The notes: generated by a model from the sequence alone, not told the origin. Numbered from the stretch's first letter, positions 11,862 through 23,340 are shown. The stretch is 64,000 nt of DNA from Jaltomata sinuosa (GCA_003996215.1 QJPP01001610.1:399398-463397), one strand, 5' to 3'. A program made the numbers and translations.

Positions 11862-12608
11862 TTATCCTCCAACTAAGTTTGCAACAATAATGATCGACAA
11901 GGTATTGTTGGCTCCCAAGAAGACATATCGCAGGTGAGATGGGAGAGCCTTGATATTTAAGATTAGAGGCTCCTTAATAGAAGGTCTGACTGGTATTTTT
12001 GCATGACTCTTCAAGTCTAAATCTAACTTTTTGGAGCATTGCGTAAGACCACATACCGATGAGTGCATCCACCATCTCATCATACTCAGCAATATCCTTT
12101 CCATCAAAATTTATGATCATATCTGCAAGTGCTTCAACACTAAATCGCTCCTTAACATATGCTACTGGCTGCAACTTATTAACTACATATATCACTGAGA
12201 CTACACGAATGTCATCATGGTCCTTCATTGACTGGAAAATATTAAATATTACTACTTCATTATTTAGTCTGAACTTTATCTCTCCCATTTCAAGGTCAAC
12301 TAACGCACTTCCAATGGCAAGGAATGGTCATCCCAAGATAATGGGAACCTCAAATTCCACCTCACACTCAAGAATAATATAGTCCACTAGAAATATAAAG
12401 TACTTAACTTTCACAATCACATCATAGAGTATACCCACAGGCATTTTCACCATGCGATCTACCATAGGAAGTTACCTTGACATTGGTTTGGGGGCTCCCA
12501 AACCTAACTATCTAAAAATTTCTAATTGTATGAGATTGATACTCACACCCAAATTACACAAGGCCTTTGCAAGGTGGAATGCTCCTATGGTGCAAGGAAT
12601 AGTAAATG
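11862..12608 (-). pseudogene. E3 aspartic protease domain, active-site Asp lost
   Basis: Continuous similarity on the minus strand to the Athila-type retropepsin: FTIPCTIGAF, then ALCNLGVSINLI, then LGLGAPKP, VDYIILECEVE and the dimerisation-like PIILG, followed by FRLNNEVVIFNI. Family members have ALCDLGAS at the active site; here the Asp is Asn, so the domain would be inactive even without the in-frame stops near 12480 and 12330. The open frame at 11974-12288 is its C-terminal end and linker to RT. Longer plus-strand frames at 12059 and 12452 are antisense shadows. Confidence 0.65.
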
Positions 12609-13160
12609 TTATAGGATCCTCTTTTTTTGCACAAGAGAATGGTAGGATATTGTACTATAATGGTGCAAATTATCAGGAGGGTCAAAGCTCATGGTTCTCT
12701 TCTTTATCACAATATCCTTTATAAACTTAGCATAACCAAGCATCTTCTCCAGTGCTTCGACCAAAGGTATATTCATCGAAAGTTGCTTTAACATGGAGAT
12801 GAACTTGCGATACTTTCCTTCTTCATCCCTCTTGATCAATCTCTGAGGAAAGGTTGGAGGAGGTCGTGGCATAGGTATTAGAGTCTTATGGACCTTCTTC
12901 TCCTTTCCTTTTTTAGCTACAGACTTCTTCTCAAAGAATTGTTATCACCAACCTAATCTTCAGATTCAACCATAATTTAGCATCAATCTTCTCAGGCTCG
13001 GACAAATCATCAAAAACTATAGGAATAGAAGGGTCGACAGTCTGTTTGCCACTTCTAGTAGTCATAGCCATGAAATTCCTATTATTTTTCAGATTTTGGA
13101 CTGTGTTACTAAAAAGTTTACCCTTATGGCACTGATTTAAGGTTGTATACATTTGACCTA
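12609..13160 (-). pseudogene. E3 gag-protease linker
   Basis: The frame at 12609-12872 starts PRPPPTFPQRLIKRDEEGKY and continues with KQLSMNIPLVEALE, the region conserved between gag and protease in Athila/Tat elements. The frame at 12931-13152 contains MAMTTRSGK, the short linker motif that follows the nucleocapsid part of gag. The two pieces are in different frames. It leads directly into the protease domain at 12608. Confidence 0.65.
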
Positions 13161-13271
13161 GCTGTTGCTCAATCTACTTGATAGATATGGCATGTGACTC
13201 AACCTTTTAATCCATGCCTGAGATGTCAGCACAAATTTCTTTCAAGCTCTCATTAGTTATTTCCAGCTTTT

Positions 13272-14100
13272 TTAGCACTTTAGCCAACATGTCTTCCATC
13301 CTTGAAAAGTTGGACCCCACTTCGTGGTTACCAGGAGTAATGTATAAGCCACTCTTATCATTCTTGTAGTCATCCCTCTTATTCCACTCGCCATCTCTAT
13401 AACTTCCTCTGGTCTTATATTTAAACCTAGATAAGTTATAATTATTGTCTCTAATGGAGTTCTGACCTTGATTTTGGTGACCTCACAAAGTGTCTTGATT
13501 AGACCCTTGGTCATTGTTCCAAAAATCTGCCACCTGATCATTTAGATAATTTTCCTTTTTGTCAGACTCAGAATCATCATGCCTAGGTAGTTTCCCTTGT
13601 GAACCAACTGCACTAACTAAATAAGTGTTTTCCATTAATGCACCTCCAGTGATGGTGCCAGCTATTGCCTTGGTATTTACATTCAGGGATCTATAGAAAA
13701 TCTCCAACAATGTGTCATTTGGTATCCTATGATTTGGCACTTGCTTCAGCTTTTTATTGAACCTCAACAATGTCTCATAGAGTGCTTCTATGTTCAGTTG
13801 CCTAAAGTTATCTATTTCCTTCTTAAGCTACAACATCTTGGATAGCAGGATAAGTCTCTCCAAGAAAGATCTTTTCAATTCCCTCTATGTAGTGTTCGAA
13901 TCATGCAGAAGCTCTGCTAGCCAGAGAGTTGCTTTTCTGGTCAAAGAGAATGGGAATAGCCACAGTCTAATAGCATCTTAAGTCACCCTAGGTAACTTGT
14001 AAGCTTTGAAAATTCCCACAAAGTTCATCAAATGAATATTAGCATCATCAGTAGCTTTTCCTGCAAACAATCCCTTTATATTCAGCATTTGTATCATGGT
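13272..14100 (-). pseudogene. E3 gag capsid region
   Basis: Minus-strand pieces at 13770-14100 contain RSFLERLILLSKM and IDNFRQ. The open piece at 13483-13770 contains LLRFNKKLKQVPNHRIPN and LLEIFYRSLNVNTK, the conserved RFK-P-HG and FYxGL-xxxK motifs of Athila/Tat gag, followed by GGALMENT (GGALMNKT in relatives). Frame breaks interrupt it. The plus-strand frames at 13790-14385 lie antisense to this gene and are not supported. Confidence 0.65.
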
Positions 14101-14661
14101 GCTCGTGATATCAAACTTTGCCCCAGTGAGCAGTGGGTGTGGCACTATGGCACTGGTCTCTCATGCATTATACAAGTCAGCATCATCATCATAAACATCA
14201 TAATGAGGGAAATATCAGGGTTGTTCTTATTAATGGCCCCTATTCCCTCTCTTCCTGGCCTGATCGTGGTGCACATTTTACCTGGTTTCCTTATCTTGCC
14301 AAGCTTGCTCATTGTGTGCATTCTGGCAGGCAACTTCTTGTCTTTCTTGATCCTCAGCTATAGCTTGGCATTTCTATTCTTCTAGAAGATTTGTGTCTGC
14401 TTGGCGTACCCTTTCCTTCTCTTCAGCTAACATTGTGGTTGTGGCCTACTCTACATTTTCAACAACTCCATCCTTGACCATATTTCTCAAAGTTCTCTGA
14501 AGTTCAAGATCAAGTGGAATCAAGGGATTGCCTTAACTCCATATGCTGGGCATACACATGTGTGTACCCTAAAAATAAAACAAAAGCAACAGAAAAAGTA
14601 AATCAGGAAATAAGGACTAATAGTCAAATAAACACATTTAATCTAATCAAAAATTGTATTC
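14101..14661 (-). pseudogene. E3 gag 5' part and leader
   Basis: Between the primer-binding site and the recognisable capsid region. I see no clear start codon with a conserved gag N-terminus here; the sequence is consistent with the leader and a decayed gag N-terminus. The overlapping plus-strand frames at 14032-14385 and 14133-14363 have no support. Confidence 0.4.
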
Positions 14662-14680
14662 ATCAGCAATGGCGCCAAAA
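14662..14680 (-). other. Primer-binding site of E3 (TGGCGCC type)
   Basis: Minus-strand TTTTGGCGCCATTGCTGATG directly follows the LTR end at 14683. Athila/Tat and related elements usually have TGGCGCCGTTGCC here. The core TGGCGCC is intact, later positions differ. Confidence 0.75.
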
Positions 14681-14682
14681 TT

Positions 14683-15740
14683 TGATACACCCAAATTACA
14701 CCTCCTAAGAGAAGTATAAAGCAGTCATTGTTCAAATATAGAATCTGACTAAGGTTAGGGTGATCCCATGAGGAATATTTTTGGACCTACGTCAACTATG
14801 GTTATTTGTGATCTTAGCCATATTATTTTCAAAAGGGAAGGATTATGTAACAATTAATCTTTAAAAGTAGTAGTGTAACAAGTCACGCGGTATCAGTTCA
14901 AATTATTGTTAATTAGTGAGAGAAGCGGCTAGAATTGTGTTCCCCATGAGTTCATAACGTTGTAAGGCATTGTACTAGCACTCTATTCTGGTATTCAACA
15001 TGAAAGATCGGTAAGTTAAGTTCAACTAAATGGTTGGTCCCCTAGATAAAAGAATTTCACCACGCAACTTGGTCCGTCTACGGGTGTTTGCATTATTAAC
15101 CCTTACCGTTGATCCCAGATTATCTATTTATGGTCAAGGTCAAGCTATTAAATGAGGGTTTATTGCCTCAAATCTCCATTGTATAATCCATTTTCTCATT
15201 TGTTACCCATTTGGTCCAGCAAGTAAGAATAAGGCGTGTCCTAACATTTACAACCATTAAAAAGAAATTAAAGCAAAGGAAAAAATAATATATGCATGAA
15301 CAGTATTCTAGAATTACTAAGTAATTTGTCTACTTTGTTAATCTGTCATGGTTCTCACAACCCTATTTGTGGATTTATCTACTCATGTTATAAGAAAACA
15401 ATTAGATTCAGATGAAGAAATCATAACTATAAATTTACAAGTTTGAATAAAAGAAATCTGGAATATAATCTTTATTATCAAGAACACTTCAATTACTAAG
15501 AATCAAAGATTGAATTAATCTCTCAAAAATTTGTAAAAACCAAGTCAACAATATTTAGTAAGGTCAAATAAATTGAGTAACATGTAAAAGAAACCAAAGG
15601 AAAGTATTTATAGATATAAAATTTGAATACTAAATAAACTGAGAAATCTGGAATCAGTACTTCCCACGGTCAGCCCCACGGCCCATCAGAGTTTCTATGG
15701 CCCATCGAGGTTGGTTGTCAGATGTCAAGAATCGCTATCA
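14683..15740 (-). repeat. 5' LTR of E3 (upper end uncertain)
   Basis: The lower end is fixed by the plus-strand terminus TGATACACCC at 14683, which faces the primer-binding site. On the minus strand TATAAATACTTT (15601-15612) is a good TATA box. Just upstream (15655-15715) are phrases built on CCCACGG and GGCCCATC. The start of this LTR must lie above 15715; I cannot see a clean TG end, so 15740 is only a working limit. Confidence 0.55.
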
Positions 15741-16587
15741 ATCATATGCATTACTAAAATTCAATTTCTACCAAGTTGATACTAAGCATAATTCTCAACA
15801 CAATTCAAAATAGGTGGCCGAATTTTTTTGGATCTCACTTAAAATCAACATGGCAATTCTAGTAAGCATGCTTCACAATGAGTTCCCAACCTTCATGAAA
15901 ATAATTATTTAATATTGAGGAACTTACCACAAGTGAAGATTTGATGGAGAGAAGTAAAAATTGGAGCTTCTGAGAAGTAACAATGGTGACCCAATTGACT
16001 TGTCCGGAGAAGCAATAGCGGTGGTGTGGAGGAGTAGTGGTGGTGATTGTGGGAGAGAAGAAGGAGATTTTTGGGAGAAGTAGGAAGATATGTGGAAGGT
16101 TTTGGGAGAGAATTTTGAGAGTTGAAGAGGAAATATGGTGAAGGTGGTGGAAGAGGCAGATATAAAGAGAAAACAGGAAGAAAATCTAAACTGGGTCATC
16201 TCCGGGTCGGGTCGGTCAATGGGTTAGGTCAATAAAATTCAAATTTACCTTTGGTATGCCATGATGTGGTCATTTTGCACATCACCTTTTTCTCCCCTGG
16301 GTTTGCCTAGACTTCTGGTTTGCCATGCAATAGAGGTGCGACGCACACTTGGGCTCGTGCGGACCGCACGACCCAGCGCACAACACCTTAAATTTTTCAA
16401 CTTCCTTCCAGGCACTCTGTTTTGGCATGCGGTGAGTTGTGTGAAACACATAATTGTTTGTGCGATCTGCGCAGTCTTCCTCACAACACATTTTTGCCCT
16501 ATTTTTACTTGTCCATTTTTTTTCTCCATGCATTCCCTAAAAATACGCCAAAAACAACAAAAGATAACCAAAAACAAAGGAAAGAAA
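15741..16587 (-). repeat. LTR-like regulatory sequence between E3 and E4
   Basis: The stretch has the layout of an LTR on the minus strand: a GC-rich block of GTGCG / CGCAC phrases (16330-16470, including GTGCGGACCGCACG), a TATA-like TTTATATC (16161-16168), then a pyrimidine-rich leader-like stretch (15924-16160). It does not match the E4 LTR at 19405-20886 in an obvious way. It could be the 3' LTR of E4 if strongly diverged, or a fragment of a third element. The overlapping open frames on both strands (16245-16667) are shadows of the GC-rich block. Confidence 0.4.
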
Positions 16588-16650
16588 CATGGGTTTCCTT
16601 CCAAGCAGCACTTGATTTAATGTCGTGGCTCGACGAAAGTACCTCAACCT
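16588..16650 (-). other. Post-pol motif of Athila/Tat elements
   Basis: Minus-strand sequence with TCGAGCCACGACATTAAATC followed by AAGTGCTGCTTGGAAGG resembles the stretch that follows the pol stop codon in Athila/Tat-type elements (a CGTGCCGCGACGTTAAATC-like phrase, then GCTTGGGAGGCAACCC). I know it as a recurring neighbour of the pol end; its role is unknown to me. Its position about 150 bp from protease coding shows that RT to integrase have been lost. Confidence 0.45.
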
Positions 16651-16799
16651 CAGTCGTTGTTGGATAGCATTCCAATACAGTTGGTGTGGCCCCATCCCAT
16701 CAAGGGAAACTTCTCCATCAACAACGTGGAAAAATAATCTTATTGACTGATCGACGGCATCTCAATTGTCGGTGCCTTGCCCAATTTATTCTTCTCTAG

Positions 16800-17560
16800 G
16801 GTATCATCAATTTTTCCCTCCAATCCTATCACCGATATTACCCTCAAGTCACTGGAGGCCTTGTGGGTTGGCATTTTTTGAAAGTCACTACTTCATATCC
16901 CACTCGGAATTTGACTTCCCTGAGTTCGACATCAACAAGGGCCCTCCTAGTAGCCAACAGTAGTCGCCCCAAGATTATATGCACCTCTATATCTACCTCA
17001 CAATCAAGAATGACAAAATCTATCGATAAGATAAGCTTATAAACTTTTACAATTACATCAAATATGATTCCTACCAGGCGCTTGATAGATTGATCAGCCA
17101 TGAGCAATCGCATAGATATAGGCTTGGGCGCACCCAATCCTAGCTTCTTGAAGATCACTAGGGTCATCAAGTTTATGCTTGCCCTCAAGTAACATAAGGC
17201 TTTGCAGAATACAAATATCCCGATAGTACAAGCTTATAAACTTTTACAATTACATCAAATATGATTCCTACCAGGCGCTTGATAGATTGATCAGCCATGA
17301 GCAATCGCATAGATATAGGCTTGGGCGCACCCAATCCTAGCTTCTTGAAGATCACTAGGGTCATCAAGTTTATGCTTGCCCTCAAGTAACATAAGGCTTT
17401 GCAGAATACAAATATCCCGATAGTACAGGGTATGGATAATACACCCGGATCTTCTCTCTTAGTAGCCACATTGCTAGTCATCACAGTGCTACAACTATGT
17501 GACATCTCAATAGTGCCCACATCAACAACCTTCTTATTTTTAAGCAATTGCTTCATAAAT
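16800..17560 (-). pseudogene. E4 aspartic protease domain with internal duplication
   Basis: The frames at 16844-17188 and 17185-17556 both carry the retropepsin segment MRASINLMTLVIFKKLGLG, because 197 bp are tandemly duplicated (see repeat). Family landmarks are present: LLMADQS, VGIIFDV, DFVILDCEVD, and ILGRLLLAT. The active-site motif reads CYLRAS where the family has CDLGAS, so both the Asp and the Gly are replaced. Upstream, GVLSIPCTIG joins it to the gag linker. Duplication of 197 bp also shifts the frame. The protein would have been inactive. Confidence 0.7.
17033..17426 (-). repeat. Perfect 197-bp tandem duplication
   Basis: Unit 17033-17229 is repeated at 17230-17426 without any difference I can find by reading base by base. 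The unit starts AAGCTTATAAAC and ends CCCGATAGTAC. It lies inside the protease remnant of E4, and 197 is not a multiple of three. The identity of the copies contrasts with the mutated state of the surrounding gene, so the event is recent, or it is an assembly artefact. Confidence 0.9.
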
Positions 17561-19240
17561 TTGTAGTACCCCCGACATTTGCACCAACACTTCCACTAAA
17601 GGAATGTTTATGGAGAGTTTGCTAAACATCTCAACAAATTTTCTAAACTTATGCTCCTCCTTTTTCTTGGTAAACCTTTGTGGATACAGAGGAGGTCCCT
17701 TGGGAAGTGCGGTCGGCACACTTTGCACAAGAGGGGGATTCCCCTCAACATCGATGGTTACCTGAGGAGGAGGTTCAGCTTCCTCTTTCTCATCATTAAT
17801 TTCAACATTTGTCGGGGTGTTAGATACACCAAGCTTCACCCCTATCCCAGGGTCTCCAACAACACTTTCATGTACAATCTCTTCATTCTTACCACTTGTC
17901 TCTATGACAGGTTCAATTATAGGATCAGGCGTTACAACGGTTTCTCTTATTGCACCGCTTGTTCGTCCACTTCTAGTAACAATAGTCATAATGTGCCCTT
18001 CATTTGTATGATTGGTTGTGGTGTTACTACAGAGTGACACCTTCATCCCTGGACTGATTTGTATGGAGAGATGATCCATTTAGGCCTCAAGATGTTTGAT
18101 TAAGGTCAAATGAGAGTTTACAGTTTGATATAGTGTTGAGTCTTTGCTTTTAAGCTCGTTCACCCCGACATTTGTCGTATCCATCTTTTTGAGAACCAAG
18201 GACAACATGTCCTCTACCTTAGAATGCCCGGAGTTGCTTGTGGCTGGTTGGTAGAGAGAATCTGTTTTGTTTGGGGGGTACATAGGGGATCTGATGATTG
18301 TATCTATCACCATACTTGTCCCGATCATCTTTTATCCAACCCTGATTCTCTTTCCTTTCGCGATAATACCTGGGATGAGAACCCCTCGACACAAAGCACA
18401 GTTTACCATCTTCAACAGTCATCAACTCATCATCGCTGGCTTTTATCTCCGGCGTATTCACAACATTCATGCCTTTATCACCCATCATATTTTTTTCCAA
18501 GAGATCAATTTGGGTCATCATCCTAGGAATGGTCTCATCTTGAATCTCACCTCTTTTTCTAATCTCATTTGTTAAGATGGATAAGGCTGCTCCCGAAGTT
18601 GGCGCATCCGCTTCTCTTGTAGACCACGTTTGGTTGGTCTTTTTCATTCGCTCTAAGAAAGCCGAGGCAATGGGAAATTGCAAGTCCATGAAGGTGCCAC
18701 CTCCAATGTTGTTATCCATTGACTTATTCATAGAGTTCAACGACCGATAGAATCTTTGGAGCAATATGTTGTTCGATAAATCATGGTTCAGACACAAGAC
18801 AAGCTTCTGTTTGAACCTTAACCAAACTTCATGTAGAGGCTCATCCAGGAGTTGCCTAAAATTGGTGATTTTGTCTCTTAGATGCATCATTCGAGATAGA
18901 GGAAAGAATCTCAATGTAAATTCCTCAACTAATTCGGCCAAAGATGTGATAGATTCGTCTGGAAATTCTTCCAACAACGTCGTGGTTTCCCCCGTCAATG
19001 AAAACGGAAATAAGCATAGTCGGATGGATTCTGGGGAGATATTTTGAAATATAAACGGTTGGCAAATCTCCGTAAAATTTCAAATATGTCGGTTGGCGTC
19101 TTCATGTGCTGCTCCACTAAACATGCCCTTCATTTGGATCAAGTGGAGCATGATTCTAGTAACATGAAAGATAGCATTTTCCACCGTAGGCAGATTGCAC
19201 CCACACCCCTTGCATCATTGGCTCAGCCTCATCGGCCTCC
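17540..19240 (-). pseudogene. E4 gag polyprotein remnant
   Basis: The best preserved gag of the window. A minus-strand piece above 18998 contains GAAHEDANRHI and NFTEICQPF (FxGxPxEDPxxHLxxFxEIC in relatives), then IRLCLFPFSLTGE, running into the 259-residue frame at 18219-18998 with LRFFPLSRM, LRDKITNFRQ, PLHEVWLRFK and LLQRFYRSLNSMNKS, all hallmark Athila/Tat gag motifs. The frame at 18080-18328 overlaps its end, and 17540-18079 carries MTIVTRSGR, a proline-rich linker with PLYPQRF, and FSKLSINIPLVEVL. Stops and two frame changes break it. Gag would form the particle. Confidence 0.75.
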
Positions 19241-19382
19241 ATGAAGCTGTCAACGCTCTCGTTATCGTCTGCCTCATAGGCTAGCCTGATCAATCACAAC
19301 ACAAACAAAACACAAAAGTAAAAGAAACAAGCACTCTCTAAGTGATTTCAAATCTACAATAAAAAATAGCTATCAAATCAAG
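19241..19382 (-). other. Leader of E4 between primer-binding site and gag
   Basis: Short untranslated leader or decayed gag N-terminus. No motif is recognised apart from its position. Confidence 0.4.
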
Positions 19383-19401
19383 TGCTTGGCAACGGCATCA
19401 T
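19383..19401 (-). other. Primer-binding site of E4 (TGGCGCC type, mutated)
   Basis: Minus-strand ATGATGCCGTTGCCAAGC follows the LTR end at 19405; family consensus is TGGCGCCGTTGCCGGG. Two changes in the first seven bases. Confidence 0.7.
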
Positions 19402-19404
19402 TTT

Positions 19405-20886
19405 TGATAATGCTCAAATGTACTCTCCCAATATGGAGGTAACGACGATCTTCAAGCAAAACACATTTATAAGTACCCAATAGGTGTCGGGGTCTTTCCC
19501 ACACAGACTTGGCAATAGCACAATGATGATTCTATTGAAACGACTTTACTTAGAGAGTAAATGATCGAAAACAAGAAAAATAAAGGATTGGGGAAATTGG
19601 GATTCTGTCACAACAATCTCAATTCATAGTAAAGAAAGAAAGTAAAACGGGTGTACAAATTTGAGTAGACGACTAGGGATGTGCATCTAATGGGGCTCTA
19701 ATATGGGATAGGGTAATTGCTTATTCATGCTTATTCTCGTTCATTGACATATGTAGCCTTGGTCATGGGTATGGATTGTTTATCTCTCGATCAACAACTA
19801 TATATCCGACAATCTCGATTAGAGCACTATCGTTTTAACAACAAAAAATCAAGATCAAGCTTAGGGAGGTCATACTATATCTAGCTTAGACCCTTAAATG
19901 GGTGATTCCTTCAATATGAGCTATCTCTAGCCTCAATCTAGGTGGAAGCCCAAGTTCCAACTAGTAATTTGACATCCAAAACAATGAAATTCTCTCTCAA
20001 GCAACAACATAGCCAAGTAAGGAAAATCAATGTTTGCAACCACTAATTTTAGGATTAAAACTTTGTGAAACTACTAGACCCATGTCAAATAAGCAATTAT
20101 AAACAAGAATTAGCAACATCCACACCCATTTGTAAAGCACCCATTATCAACATATCCCTAGACAAATGAAATTAGCCACTCATACTAAGAGAAAGAGATA
20201 TACCAATTGGGTAAGTCACATTCCTCTTCATTCAAGTGTAATCTCAAGTTCTAAGCTCAGTTTTTGTACACAAATGGTTAACCAAGATTCGAAAGAGAGA
20301 ATAGATCGAAACCCTCTTCTTCTTGGAGAAGAAGACTTGTTCTCAAAGCTAAAATTACTTGGAAAATATTCAGAGCTGAAAATATCTCTCTACAATTGTG
20401 CCTAAATTGGCTTTTAATAATTTACCAAAACGTAACTAATTTTCTGGACAAAATTGCTCTTCGGGTGGTGTGCAATGCGATATGCGGTTTGCACATCGTG
20501 ATGTGCACGTCGCACACCATCTTCAGTTTGACCAGTGACTTCAGCAAGTTTAGAGGCCTCATGCGAAGGAGCTGCGGTCCGCACCATGAGTTGTGCGTGC
20601 TGCACAGCGATCGCACCTCTTAGAAGATTCTTCAGTGAATTTTATGGTTCCATGTTGTGTAGGTGCATTCCGCACCACAGCTTATGCGTCTCGCACGGGC
20701 ACCACATCTCGGGTAAGAATCTCCATCTTTTCCGATCACTTCACACTTCACTCTTTTTAAGCTCTTCTTGGGTCCATTTCCTTGTTCTCCATATTTGATC
20801 ACAAGTACCTATATAGACATCAATAAAGGCTATAAGAACCTCTAAATCTATTAGAAACATAACAATAATTCATGGATAAAGGCTCA
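19405..20886 (-). repeat. 5' LTR of E4 (1482 bp)
   Basis: On the minus strand it begins TGAGCC at 20886 and ends ATTATCA at 19405, proper TG...CA ends. A GC-rich block with GTGCG, TGCGGTCCGCACC and TCGCAC phrases lies at 20455-20700. TATTAAAAG at about 20411-20422 could be the TATA box, followed by a leader rich in CTTCTTCTCC. The small open frames at 20396-20798 lie in the GC-rich block and are not genes. ATAAG at 20887-20891 is a candidate target-site base run. Confidence 0.65.
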
Positions 20887-22540
20887 ATAAGTTTGTAGAT
20901 TATTGACTTATCACCAACCTTCAGCTGAACTCAACAGAATGCAATGACGACCATTGTCTACCTGATAACCTGCAAGCATGAATGTATTGCCCTTAGGTAA
21001 TAGGGGCATCAGTACAAAAGAATGTATCGAGCATGTAAGGCAACAAATTAACAAAAACAACCTAACTGAAATTGCAATACCGTAATACCGTTGTAGTTTG
21101 TTCCCAATTCCCCTATTCCTAGGGTATGACACACAAATACCAAGTAGCTCAACTATCAAACAATAATCTAACTGAGCTCCCATAAGATCAGTAGGTGTCA
21201 AAAACAATTATATGATAATGAATGATATGCAATGTAATGCAATCCAAATAGAGCAAATGATAGCCTCAAATAATCGTACCTTATCCTACCTCAGATCCCC
21301 CAATCATTGCACTAAATAGCGTGTTGCTAACAACTCGTAGCCAATGTACTTTCTCATGACTCATCAAACGTCACCACAGTACCAACAACCCATCATGCTT
21401 GCGAGCCTCCATACTCAGATGAGCACAACAACTAAAGCCACAGTACACAATCATATGAAATGTTATGTAATGCATATGTTAGGCAGGCGTGCCTCTCTGA
21501 TCCAATACATATAGTATAGTCGTACACTCCAATCTAATGAATATGGTGTAGGTGTATACCCCGATCCTATCCCCAATGGCATGAAATACATGTGGTGTAG
21601 GCGTACACTTCGATCCTATCCAAAAGGACATGAAATACATGTGGTGTAGGCGTACACTCCGATCCTATCCCCAAAGACATGAAATGCAATGCATATGTAA
21701 CATGCTATGTGGGCAAACAATAAGAAAATCATGCCATAACAACAATCTTAGCTAACTAGCAATTCATAACAAGAATAGTTAAATTGTTATGTAGGCCAAC
21801 AAAGCCACCAGGATGTTTAAAAACACATAAGTATATAAAACTCATGTTAAATGTGAACGAATCAAGCATTATTTTGATTAACCAACACTGTTTTAATATA
21901 GATACTAGTCCACATGAATTATCCATACTCAAGATTTAAGAATAATTAAATTAAATCACAAAACAGAATCTCAAATAATAACACACTTCAAGAGAACAAA
22001 AGCATTAATGACATGATTAGTTTCAAATAGACCAACAAATATAAACCAAATGAAGTAATATCAGTTCTTTCAATAATTAAAACTCACCATTATTCTAATT
22101 CCTCCTTATACCCAGCAAACATAATCAACAAAAATCTGTTTTTCAAGAATATCTCAAAAGCAGAGTCCACTCTTTCCAATTATTAAAGCATACTAAACTC
22201 GAAAATCACAAATCTTACGAAATTATGCCCAAAAAAAAGAAATTGCCTTTACATACATATCAATCTGATGGAACAACCTCCATAACCGTTGCAACTCAGA
22301 AATATACATGAAGGGAGAACCACGATACTAGAGGAACATTGTCGAACTTAGCTCGGGTTAAATAGCATCCCCTTAAATGAATGTGTACGTAAGTATCTAT
22401 ATATACAAAGAAGCAAATACTACTGGATGAAGATAACTCATTGTACCCACTTTCCACTCCCACGTCAACCGCCCCTAAATTTAGGCTTGTAAGCCTTTGA
22501 TACAGGACCAAGGACAACGCTAAACACCTGGGGTGTTATA
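20887..22540 (-). repeat. E5: LTR fragment inserted in pol of E6
   Basis: On the minus strand it begins at 22540 with TATAACACCCC, a mutated form of the TGTAACACCCC start common in these LTRs. The point of entry is inside the RT coding of E6, after a VDPKR-type motif that normally continues into the next RT helix. The lower end meets the start of the E4 LTR, so E4 probably inserted into this LTR or deleted its end. A 49-bp minisatellite lies inside it. No coding is seen; the 98- and 73-codon frames in it are unsupported. Confidence 0.6.
21510..21692 (-). repeat. 49-bp tandem repeat in E5
   Basis: Three consecutive units start with GTGTAGG at 21546, 21595 and 21644, each containing CGATCCTATCC and CATGAAAT. 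A fourth degenerate unit precedes them at about 21510. The copies differ at several positions. Confidence 0.85.
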
Positions 22541-23340
22541 GCCTCAATCTTTTAGGGATCCACCATCACCCCCTTTTTGAAAACTACATGCCCCAAGAAA
22601 GCAACTGAAGACAACCAAAACTCACACTTTGAAAACTTGGCATACAATTTCTAGTGCCTCAATATTCCCAGAACAATGTGAAGGTGCTCTGCATTCTCTT
22701 CCTTATTCTTGGAGTAAATCAGAATATCATCTATAAATACAATTCTGAATGAATCCAGAAACGACTTGAAGACACCATTCATCAAACTCATGAAAGTTGT
22801 TGGCGCATTGGTCAACCCAAATGAAATTACCAGGAACTCATAGTGCTCATACTGAGTCTGAAATATCTTCTTCGGTATATCCTCAGGCCTAATCTTTAGT
22901 TGATGGTACCCTGACCTCAAGTCAATTTTTGAAAACATGGAAGCCCCATGCAACTGATCAAAAAGGTCATATATGCGGAGTAAAGGATACTTATTTCAGA
23001 TGGCGACCTTGTTCAATTTCCTGTAGTCTATACACATCCTCATACTACCATCCTTCTTTTTCACAAACAAGACCGGAGCACCCCAAGGTGAAGCACTGGG
23101 ATGAATAAATCCCTTATCTAAAAGTTCTTGAAGCTAAGTCTTAATTTCCCTCAACTATGCTGGAGCCATACAATAAGGAAGTATAGAGATTAGGCGAGTG
23201 CAAATCTATGCAAAATTCAATATCCCTATCCGGAGGCATGCCATGCAAATCTGCCAGAAATGCCTCTACAAATTCAAAAACCATAGGAACTGACTCAATC
23301 GATGGGGACTCCACACTAATATCTTGAAAATGAGCCAAGA
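22541..23340 (-). pseudogene. E6 reverse transcriptase, truncated
   Basis: The open piece at 22651-22953 contains FSKIDLRSGYHQLKI (first catalytic Asp in the IDL motif), the QYEHYEFLVISFGLTNAP palm region and FIDDILIYSK with both catalytic Asp residues intact. A stop follows ILRH, then KLYAKFSKCEFWL and VAFLGHVV continue the connection to the thumb. The sequence is cut by E5 at 22540. N-terminal RT coding (22954-23140) is interrupted by stops. The piece at 23141-23347 is the linker from the protease. Confidence 0.75.

Larger units (their letters stand above)
10626..15740 (-). mobile_element. E3: Athila/Tat-type element, 5' part only
   Basis: On the minus strand, from high to low coordinates: an LTR ending at 14683, a primer-binding site of the TGGCGCC type, gag, a protease domain, RT and the start of RNase H. 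The coding order and the conserved phrases (TTRSGK, PFPQRL, LILECEV-type protease) are those of Athila/Tat Ty3/gypsy elements. Integrase and the 3' LTR are absent; homology stops within RNase H near 10625 against E2. The upper LTR limit is uncertain. Confidence 0.7.
16588..20886 (-). mobile_element. E4: Athila/Tat-type element with most of pol deleted
   Basis: From high to low coordinates on the minus strand: a complete 5' LTR (19405-20886), a primer-binding site, gag, the gag-protease linker, the protease and then, without RT, RNase H or integrase, a short motif that usually lies at the end of pol (16588-16650). Several kilobases of pol are therefore missing. The element lies in the same orientation as E3 and ends close to sequence that looks like an LTR. 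Confidence 0.65.

Noticed and set aside
14032..14385. 117-codon plus-strand frame with hydrophobic stretches
   Set aside because: It lies antisense to the gag region of E3 and has no homologue or context.
16245..16667. Overlapping frames of about 119 codons on both strands
   Set aside because: Mirror-image frames in a GC-rich self-complementary block; a sign of palindromic composition and not of genes.
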